Shown: positions 6,279 to 12,385 of the stretch, in pieces | How positions within the stretch are numbered: position 1 is the stretch's first letter | Layout of the letters: every line of letters starts with the position of its first letter | From: Fimenecus sp045631075 | Lineage (GTDB): Bacteria > Bacillota > Clostridia > Oscillospirales > Acutalibacteraceae | Assembly: GCA_045631075.1 (NCBI GenBank) | Contig: JAZQUC010000203.1 | Location: 1-16,154, forward strand | Direction: 5' to 3' | Length of the DNA: 16,154 nucleotides | Notes under the pieces: model-generated | Told to the model about the DNA's origin: nothing | Seen by the model: only the letters and a program-made list of their open reading frames with translations | The model's database searches: none | Program-made: the position numbers and the translations under genes

Positions 6279-7193
6279 TTAGAATCCGCCACCTACGACG
6301 ATTACATATTTAATTTCTGCTTCTGCTTTATCAATCATAACACCGCTAATTTCGAGATGCTTGAATGAACAATCAGCAACATAACTCCAAGTACCCTTTT
6401 CAATGATACCCTTGTCGTTAATTTTTACCTTAACTGTTGGGTTAGCATAACGAACCTTAATGTCAGCATCCTTATAATTAACCTCAAACTGTGGGAACTG
6501 GTCAACTGCAGTTGCAATATTTCCAAGAACACTGATTGCGTGACCTACTGTGCCTGACTGTGAATCACCGTATATACCGTCAACCTGTTCAACCATATAA
6601 AGTTCAACAACTGTATATTTACCCTGCTTGTAAGCCTTTGCAGATTTCACATCAGATGCCTTAAGATTTTTAAAGCCACCTGTGATACCATTATAGCTTA
6701 TAGCGTTGTTTTTAATAACTGTTTTAATTGCAGGCTTAATCATATTAAGGAAGAAGTTAAGCGCTCCGTCACCATCATTAACAACAAGCTTTAAAAGCTC
6801 CATTGTCTGTGATGATGTTGCAGTTGGGTGAGATTTGATTGCTGACTGCTTGTAGTATTCAACAATCTGTTCCTTTGACCATTTTGCAGGGTCAGCAGGA
6901 ATTTCTTCTTTAACTGTTGTTGATTCGTCTTCCTGAGCGTTTTCATCGTCAACCTTATCAGTTGAAGATTCTTCACCATTTTCGTCTGTTGCTGGTTCTT
7001 CATCAGTTGAAGGTTCTTCACCATTTTCATCAGTTGATGGCTCAACATCAACATCGCCTGAATTTACAGCCTGGTCATCAGTTGTACTTTCAACATTATT
7101 ATCAGTTGTTGGTGTGTCGTCATTATTACCACCGCAAGCAACAAATGCAAACATCATTGATAACACCAAAAGAATCGCGATTATTTTTTTCAT
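6279..7193 (-). CDS. Lipoprotein of unknown function with acidic repeat linker
   Basis: A 304-residue predicted lipoprotein. The lipobox is FVAC at residues 17-20 after a classic signal sequence starting MKKIIAILLVL, so the mature protein is lipid-anchored at Cys20. An acidic linker of roughly 85 residues follows, containing a 15-residue tandem repeat (TDENGEEPSTDEEPA then TDENGEESSTD). A C-terminal domain from PAKWSKEQIVEYYKQSA to GGGF is homologous to 4887-5870. I do not recognise the domain family. The start at 7193 is chosen over an in-frame ATG at 7226 because GGGAGG at 7205-7210 and the signal peptide both point to it. It has its own promoter (7229-7257). The two paralogues differ mainly in how they are anchored. 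Confidence 0.87.
   Translation of the reverse strand: MKKIIAILLVLSMMFAFVACGGNNDDTPTTDNNVESTTDDQAVNSGDVDVEPSTDENGEEPSTDEEPATDENGEESSTDKVDDENAQEDESTTVKEEIPADPAKWSKEQIVEYYKQSAIKSHPTATSSQTMELLKLVVNDGDGALNFFLNMIKPAIKTVIKNNAISYNGITGGFKNLKASDVKSAKAYKQGKYTVVELYMVEQVDGIYGDSQSGTVGHAISVLGNIATAVDQFPQFEVNYKDADIKVRYANPTVKVKINDKGIIEKGTWSYVADCSFKHLEISGVMIDKAEAEIKYVIVVGGGF
6958..7035 (-). repeat. 45-bp tandem repeat encoding the acidic linker
   Basis: About 33 bases starting at 6958 recur, with a few changes, at 7003-7035, an offset of 45 bp or 15 codons. It encodes TDENGEE-type repeats in the linker of the lipoprotein. Such in-frame repeats usually change linker length by slippage. Confidence 0.7.
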
Positions 7194-7228
7194 AGAAAAA
7201 TCAACCTCCCCAAATATTTTACACAATC

Positions 7229-7257
7229 ATAGTATATTAATTCATATTGATTGTCAA
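7229..7257 (-). promoter_or_regulatory. Sigma-A promoter for the lipoprotein gene
   Basis: On the minus strand, TTGACA (7252-7257), 17-nt spacer, TACTAT (7229-7234), giving a leader of roughly 30 nt. The -35 region begins 7 bases after the stop of the upstream ceramidase-like gene, so the lipoprotein can be expressed separately. Confidence 0.75.
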
Positions 7258-7263
7258 TAAATT

Positions 7264-8856
7264 TTATTTTACTGCTTCAATAAGCTCTGCAAAGGATTTT
7301 ACGAACTCTGAGCCTGCAGTTCTGCTGATAATATTTACTTCTTCATTTTCACCGATAAGTGAGTGATACTCATTATCACGAAGCACATATCCCGCCTGGT
7401 CATTACAAAGACCGTAAACCATTGTATATGGTACACCTGACACATCTGTTAAAGCGTCATAATCCCATGTATCTCCTGTCCATGAAGCATCACCTGATTC
7501 AGGTCCACCGAAAATAAGCATTGGGTCAAATTCACCAGGACACATAAAGATACTGACTTTATTACCAAGTTCCATATATCCGATTTCAGTAATCATTACA
7601 TACTTTAAGCCGTCTTTTACAATCACAGCGTTAAGAATATCCTGACGAGCAGCAAGTGTTAAAATTCCGTTATCAACCTTTAAATTGACTTCCTTGTGTG
7701 CCACATTAAGAACAGGCTCAAGCTTTATATCATTATTGATTTTTATTACCTTGTCTGCAAGTGCATAACCGTAAGCTGAAATTCTTTCAATATCAGTTGC
7801 ATCGTCGGTGTCTGTAAGTTCTCTTTCCTGTCTTATTGCAAGTTCAGCACCGATTACATAAACAACATTTGCACCCACTTTTTCATTGATAGCTTTTTCA
7901 ATGTAATATGGATAATCGGCAGTAAGCTCATCAGGACCTGCACCCATACCTGTACAATGCATTGAGCCCTGTAAAATCCAAGTTTCCTTTGAGCCGTCAT
8001 TAGGAACAAAACGAAGTCTGTGAATATTACTGTCAAATGACCAAGGGTCACGAGCATCACGCATATATTCACTTATATCTGTATAACCGTAATAAAGGTT
8101 ACCTTTTTTCATATTTTTAATTGCACTTTCAACACAGTCAACAGTTTTCTCAAAAAGGTTATCCATAAACTGCTGATTTTTCAATACCTTGAATTTATCA
8201 AAAACACCGCCCAACGCAGCATTTGTTGTGTTGATGATAAGACCCTTTAAAAGTGGAATATTCATACCGAGAGTATCAATGCAAGAATGCTGATGTAATA
8301 CAGAAACATTCATACTGATTATGTTGTAACCGCTGACTGCCTGTTCAACCATATTACGGATTGTCTGTACATCACCGCGTGAAAGACCAAATCCGTCAAT
8401 AACAGCGTGAACAACAATACCGCTTGTACCGTCACTTAATGCATATACTCTTACTCGTTGGTCGTCATTGATTTTTGTAGGAACTCTGCCTTCAAAAACT
8501 TCAAGTGAACCTGCAAGGAAATATTCACCGTTCATAATGTCAAGGCCTTCTAAAAGTGAAGCACCTGCATAGCCCATATACCACGCTGAATTTTCCTTTG
8601 TATTCTTATCGAATTCCTTTTCACCCTCATAAAAATTACTTGCTTCGTAATCCTTTAATTTTTCCCAGTCGCCGTCATATCCGGGCCAGAAAACATTAAG
8701 CACAGTAAGAATTCTGTGAATAAGCACATCAAGACAAAGGTTAAATGTGTTCTCAATATTAGCAGTTTCTATCTTGATACAAGCAGAAGCAGGTACCGCA
8801 AGAACAGAAAACACCATAACCAATGAAATTACAATTGCAAGAAGCTTTTTAGTCAT
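7264..8856 (-). CDS. Secreted neutral ceramidase-like hydrolase
   Basis: A 530-residue secreted protein. A signal peptide (MTKKLLAIVISLVMVFSVLA, then PASA) ends near residue 25. The N-terminal part has GFGLSRGDVQTIRNMV followed by LHQHSCIDTLG, with His188 and His190. This resembles the zinc-binding (T)HxHxxPDTxG region of neutral/alkaline ceramidases. Later GAGPDELTADYPYYIEKAI, CPGEFDP and GLCNDQAGYVLRDNEY match the segments that carry the other zinc ligands (Glu and Tyr) in that family. It lacks the long C-terminal domain of full-size ceramidases. The likely reaction is amide hydrolysis of a ceramide-like lipid outside the cell, but the substrate is inferred only. The start at 8856 fits AAGGGG at 8865-8870 and the signal peptide; an in-frame ATG at 8895 is less likely. 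Confidence 0.65.
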   Translation of the reverse strand: MTKKLLAIVISLVMVFSVLAVPASACIKIETANIENTFNLCLDVLIHRILTVLNVFWPGYDGDWEKLKDYEASNFYEGEKEFDKNTKENSAWYMGYAGASLLEGLDIMNGEYFLAGSLEVFEGRVPTKINDDQRVRVYALSDGTSGIVVHAVIDGFGLSRGDVQTIRNMVEQAVSGYNIISMNVSVLHQHSCIDTLGMNIPLLKGLIINTTNAALGGVFDKFKVLKNQQFMDNLFEKTVDCVESAIKNMKKGNLYYGYTDISEYMRDARDPWSFDSNIHRLRFVPNDGSKETWILQGSMHCTGMGAGPDELTADYPYYIEKAINEKVGANVVYVIGAELAIRQERELTDTDDATDIERISAYGYALADKVIKINNDIKLEPVLNVAHKEVNLKVDNGILTLAARQDILNAVIVKDGLKYVMITEIGYMELGNKVSIFMCPGEFDPMLIFGGPESGDASWTGDTWDYDALTDVSGVPYTMVYGLCNDQAGYVLRDNEYHSLIGENEEVNIISRTAGSEFVKSFAELIEAVK

Positions 8857-8886
8857 AAAAATTTCCCCTTTAATTTTATGGCATAT

Positions 8887-8915
8887 ATTATACAACTATT
8901 TATTACATTCTTCAA
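8887..8915 (-). promoter_or_regulatory. Sigma-A promoter for the ceramidase-like gene
   Basis: On the minus strand, TTGAAG (8910-8915), 17-nt spacer, TATAAT (8887-8892). The -10 is perfect. It lies about 30 nt before the start codon. Confidence 0.7.
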
Positions 8916-8941
8916 TAATAAAAATGACAAATGTGAGAAAA

Positions 8942-8978
8942 TGTAAAACTTTTACACTTGGTTTAATATGTAAAACTT
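8942..8978. promoter_or_regulatory. Operator-like palindrome and repeated half-site
   Basis: TGTAAAACTTTTACA (8942-8956) is a perfect inverted repeat around a central C. The half ATGTAAAACTT at 8941-8951 recurs at 8968-8978. Both lie between the two divergent promoters, where a shared regulator could act. It superficially resembles a catabolite element, but the length (15) and centre do not fit that consensus well. The regulator is unknown. Confidence 0.45.
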
Positions 8979-8990
8979 GGTTTCATTTCC

Positions 8991-9019
8991 TTGACAACTG
9001 TCAAAGTGTATAGTAAAAT
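8991..9019 (+). promoter_or_regulatory. Sigma-A promoter of the ligase/condensation/carrier operon, with overlapping palindrome
   Basis: TTGACA (8991-8996), 17-nt spacer, TAAAAT (9014-9019). The -35 is half of a perfect inverted repeat, TTGACAACTGTCAA (8991-9004), so a dimeric repressor bound there would block it. The start of transcription near 9026 leaves a leader of almost 90 nt. Confidence 0.7.
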
Positions 9020-9053
9020 TTGACTGTTAAAATACAAAGAATGGATAATAATG

Positions 9054-9075
9054 TACATTTAGAATGTATTTTTTT
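9054..9075 (+). promoter_or_regulatory. Weak hairpin plus T run in the leader
   Basis: TACATT (9054-9059), loop TAG, AATGTA (9063-9068), then seven T. The shape is that of an intrinsic terminator inside the untranslated leader, but the stem is short and has one GC pair near its middle. It may be an attenuator or chance. Confidence 0.3.
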
Positions 9076-9113
9076 ATTTTCTGCCAAAAAAATGAAGGGG
9101 CTTAATTGAGAAT

Positions 9114-10670
9114 ATGAGTAACAAAAACATTACAACAGTAAAAGACCTTGTTAATTTTGCCGCTGAAAATTACGGTGAAAAAGATTTTTGTAAGTTTTTC
9201 CGTGACAGCGAAATCGAAATTAAGAATTTTGCCGAATTCCGTGAAGATTGTTTCGCAGTAAGCAGATACATCAAAACTATTGAAAAAGAAAAGATGCATA
9301 TTGCATTTATCGGTAAAACAAGCTATGAATATATTGCTTGTCTTACAGGTATGATTTGTAGCGGTAATGTTGTTGTGCCGTTTGACCCTAATATTTCAGT
9401 TGAAGAAGCTTGTATGCTTTTCGAGGACGCAGATATCCAGATGCTTTTCTGTGAAGAAGAATTTTTAAGCAAAGCGGAAGTTATCAAGGATAAGTACAAG
9501 GGCATTCGTCAGATTGTATCATTAGGTGACTGGCATTGGTTTGATAATATTTTCAAGACATATTCTGCCGAGAGTGAATATGCTTCTCTTTCTGATATAG
9601 AAATCGACCCTTATGAAACAGCTCTCATTATCTATACATCAGGTACAACAGGTGAAAGAAAAGGTGTTATGCTTACAAACAGCAACTTAACATCTAACTC
9701 TTGTTACGATACATACAAGGCGGCTGATGGTGAAATCTGTCTTTCAGTTTTACCAATGCACCATGTTTTCTGTTATGCTTGTGATGTGCTTAAAGTTCTT
9801 TATGACGGTGCGGCAATCTGTCTTAACGGTGCGCTTCCTAATATTTACAGAAACTTCCTTATATTCGAGCCTACAAACACAAGAATTGTTCCCCTTCTCT
9901 GTAAGGCAATTCTTACAAAAATAAAAATTCAGGAAAGAAAACATCCTGAGCTTACTCCTCGTGAGGCTGCTGAACTTGTTGTCGGTAAGCGTCTTACAAG
10001 ATTTATTGCAGGTAGTGCATTCTTGAGTGGTGCTTTGATTGACGAATTTGCAAAGTACGGTATTACTGCTCGTCAGGGTTATGGTATGAGTGAATGCAGT
10101 CCTCGTATTACAACATCTGACTTCTCAGAAGATAACAAATATTCAAACGGTGTTCTCACAGGTGTTGATGAAGTAAGAGTTGTTGATGGTGAAATTCAGG
10201 TAAAAGGTCCTTCAGTTATGAAGGGTTACTACAAGAAACCAGAAAGAACTGCTGAAGCATTCACAGAAGACGGATATTTACATACAGGTGACTTAGGTTA
10301 CATTGAAAACAACCATATCTATCTTGTAGGCAGAAAGAAAAACCTTATTATCCTTTCAAACGGTGAAAATATTTCTCCTGAAGAGCTTGAAAACAAGTTC
10401 TGTGACGACGGAATTGTTAAGGAAATCGTTGTCCGTGGTGAAAAGGATACAATTATCGCTGAAATATTCCCTGACGAAGCACTTGCTGCTACAATGGGAA
10501 TTACAGATATTCCTGCTGAATTAAGCAAAATTGTGGACAGAGTAAATTCAGGTCTTAACACAGACAGACATATTCATTCATTTGTTATAAGAGAAACTCC
10601 GTTCCCAAGAACTTCAACAGGAAAAATCAAGCGTGCACAATTCAATTTTGCGGAGGATGAGGCAAAATGA
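9114..10670 (+). CDS. Stand-alone acyl-AMP ligase (AMP-binding enzyme)
   Basis: A 518-residue adenylate-forming enzyme. It activates a carboxylic acid with ATP and should pass the acyl group to the phosphopantetheine arm of a carrier protein or CoA. Visible motifs are TSGTTGERKG (175-184), GYGMSE (322-327), HTGDLG with Asp393, GRKKNLIILSNGENISPEELE, and TSTGKIKR with the catalytic Lys504. The PMHHVF segment (214-219) resembles fatty/aryl acid ligases rather than amino-acid adenylation domains, so a fatty or aryl acid is the likelier substrate. It is first in a three-gene operon, overlapping the condensation gene by 4 bases. The ribosome-binding site is AAGGGG at 9095-9100, somewhat far from the ATG. 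Substrate identity is inferred. Confidence 0.88.
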   Translation: MSNKNITTVKDLVNFAAENYGEKDFCKFFRDSEIEIKNFAEFREDCFAVSRYIKTIEKEKMHIAFIGKTSYEYIACLTGMICSGNVVVPFDPNISVEEACMLFEDADIQMLFCEEEFLSKAEVIKDKYKGIRQIVSLGDWHWFDNIFKTYSAESEYASLSDIEIDPYETALIIYTSGTTGERKGVMLTNSNLTSNSCYDTYKAADGEICLSVLPMHHVFCYACDVLKVLYDGAAICLNGALPNIYRNFLIFEPTNTRIVPLLCKAILTKIKIQERKHPELTPREAAELVVGKRLTRFIAGSAFLSGALIDEFAKYGITARQGYGMSECSPRITTSDFSEDNKYSNGVLTGVDEVRVVDGEIQVKGPSVMKGYYKKPERTAEAFTEDGYLHTGDLGYIENNHIYLVGRKKNLIILSNGENISPEELENKFCDDGIVKEIVVRGEKDTIIAEIFPDEALAATMGITDIPAELSKIVDRVNSGLNTDRHIHSFVIRETPFPRTSTGKIKRAQFNFAEDEAK

Positions 10671-12217
10671 TTGAAAAGAAATTAAAAAACGGTCAGGTCG
10701 TAAAGGCGTACCCAATCTCTAACTCACAGAAAATGATGTTCTTGATGTCACTTAAATATGGTTCAGGATATCCTGTAAACAACATTGGTTGTGGATATTA
10801 CTGGCAGGGTGACTTGCACATCGGTCTTTTAAAGGAATCCGTTTATGAAGCAATCGACCGTTGTGATACAATGCGACTTCGTTTTACAAAGGATAAAAAG
10901 GTAAGCCTTAATCTTCATCAGTATGTTACTGAAAAAAGTGAGCTTGTTATTGAGGACTGGGATTACAGTCATATGACAGTTGAAGAAGCTGAAGAAGAGC
11001 TTACAAAAATTTCAAGACAGAACATTCCTATGTATGAATGTGAAGTTCACAAGATTGCAGTTGTTAAATTCAAGAATGGTTACAAAGGTCTTTTCATAAG
11101 ATTCCATCACCTTGCTATGGACGCTTATTCAGTTAAGATGTTCTTAAACGATGTTATTGAAATATACAAGAGCAAGACTCAGGGTACTGCTTATCCAAAG
11201 CCAATGCGACCATATATTCCTGTTCTTGAAAAGGAGCTTGAATATCAGGAATCAGAACAATGTGAAATTGATAAAAAATATTGGTTTGATTCACTTGCAA
11301 AGGCAGACGAGCCAATCTTTACTGACTTTATGATTGAAAGTCGTCTTAAACATCAGCAGGAAACAAATCCGGGTCAGAGATATGCTGACATTCACTCAGG
11401 TCTTCCTGACGCTGATATTTTCAACCTTAGTATGAGTGCAGAAAACAGCGAAAAGATTATGAAGCTTTGTAATGACAGAAATCTTTCAATTTTTGCTGTA
11501 CTTTCAATGGGTGTCCGCACAGGTCTTTCTTGCTTTAATGATAATCAGGAAGATGTTTCCTTTAAAATGATTATCAACCGTCGTGGTACAATCGCAGAAA
11601 AGAAGTCAGGCGGTCTTCGTATCAATTTCTTACCTATGAGAAGTATTGTCAAGCCTGATGAAACATTCTGTGAAGCAGTTCAGAAGATTTCTGATGTTCA
11701 GAACGAAATGTATCAGCACGCAAGCTTAAGCTTTATGGATACTCTTAAGGAAAGACACAAGTCTATGCCTAAGGAATCAAAATCCGACTCAACATATGAC
11801 AGCTTTGGCCTTTCATATCAGCCACTTATGAAGAGTATATATATTGACGAAGAAATGGAAAAGAGTGCAAAGAGTATTTGGTACAATAACGGCTCGACAA
11901 TGATTCCGCTTTATGTTACAATAAGACACAGAAAACAGGATGGCGGTCTTGACTTCTGTTTTGAATACAGAAAAGAACCACCTGCTGAATATGACCTTCG
12001 TCTTCTTTATACTAAAATCGAAAAAGCACTTATTATGGGTGCAGATAATCCTGACATTACAGTCGGTGAAATACTTGATAAAATCGCACTTACAGATGCA
12101 GAAAGGAACGGTAAACCGGAATGCAAGAGTTCGAAAAACTTGTTGAAATCCTTGAAAACTACGTGGAAGTTGAAGACATCTCTCCCGAAAGCAATTTTAG
12201 AGCTGATTTGGAAATGA
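10667..12217 (+). CDS. Stand-alone condensation-domain acyltransferase (NRPS C-domain family)
   Basis: A 516-residue protein of the CoA-dependent acyltransferase/condensation superfamily. The catalytic motif HHLAMDA lies at residues 147-153: HHxxxD is intact, but the usual final Gly is Ala. The N-terminal PISNSQKMMFLM matches the C-domain opening motif, and an IINRRG segment lies near residues 303-308. It should form an amide or ester between a carrier-bound acyl group and an acceptor. It starts within the upstream stop (ATGA overlap) with GGAGGATGAGG just before. The last 32 residues run through the start of the carrier gene in another frame and look like non-native sequence (basic, no domain character). 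The natural end may be near residue 484, see findings. Confidence 0.85.
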   Translation: MIEKKLKNGQVVKAYPISNSQKMMFLMSLKYGSGYPVNNIGCGYYWQGDLHIGLLKESVYEAIDRCDTMRLRFTKDKKVSLNLHQYVTEKSELVIEDWDYSHMTVEEAEEELTKISRQNIPMYECEVHKIAVVKFKNGYKGLFIRFHHLAMDAYSVKMFLNDVIEIYKSKTQGTAYPKPMRPYIPVLEKELEYQESEQCEIDKKYWFDSLAKADEPIFTDFMIESRLKHQQETNPGQRYADIHSGLPDADIFNLSMSAENSEKIMKLCNDRNLSIFAVLSMGVRTGLSCFNDNQEDVSFKMIINRRGTIAEKKSGGLRINFLPMRSIVKPDETFCEAVQKISDVQNEMYQHASLSFMDTLKERHKSMPKESKSDSTYDSFGLSYQPLMKSIYIDEEMEKSAKSIWYNNGSTMIPLYVTIRHRKQDGGLDFCFEYRKEPPAEYDLRLLYTKIEKALIMGADNPDITVGEILDKIALTDAERNGKPECKSSKNLLKSLKTTWKLKTSLPKAILELIWK

Positions 12218-12351
12218 GTTCATTTGATACAATGTGTCTTGTAACTGATGTTAAATCTGTTTTTGGTGTAAGCCTTAAAGCAACTGATTTTATCGATTAC
12301 AAAACTGTTGGTGAAATGGCAAACTACATCGCATCAGTCAAAACAAAGTAA
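12121..12351 (+). CDS. Acyl/peptidyl carrier protein
   Basis: A 76-residue discrete carrier protein. The sequence ADLEMSSFDTMCLV carries the phosphopantetheine attachment serine, Ser34, at the place of DSL in classical carriers (here SSF, with Asp36 kept). Acidic four-helix composition and length fit the family. It is the third gene of the ligase/condensation operon and overlaps the condensation reading frame by 97 bases. AAAGGA lies about 12 nt before the ATG. No phosphopantetheinyl transferase or thioesterase is in the window, so loading must use an enzyme encoded elsewhere. Role: hold the acyl group between the ligase and the condensation protein (inferred from context). Confidence 0.88.
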   Translation: MQEFEKLVEILENYVEVEDISPESNFRADLEMSSFDTMCLVTDVKSVFGVSLKATDFIDYKTVGEMANYIASVKTK

Positions 12352-12352
12352 G

Positions 12353-12379
12353 AAAAGCACCCATCAGGGTGCTTTTTTT
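12353..12379 (+). terminator. Bidirectional terminator after the carrier protein gene
   Basis: AAAAGCACCC (12353-12362), loop ATCA, GGGTGCTTTT (12367-12376) and three more T. It starts directly after the TAA of the carrier gene. It is flanked by A and T runs and so also serves the convergent alpha-galactosidase gene, whose stop is at 12386. Confidence 0.9.
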
Positions 12380-12385
12380 GTTGTG

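Noticed and set aside
8942..8956. Catabolite response element for CcpA
   Set aside because: The palindrome is 15 bases with a single central C and lacks the central CG of the 14-base consensus. It is kept only as an unassigned operator.
10667..12217. Chloramphenicol acetyltransferase-type resistance enzyme, because of HHxxxD
   Set aside because: Length over 500 residues, the two-lobed C-domain features and the ligase/carrier neighbours fit an NRPS-type condensation protein instead.
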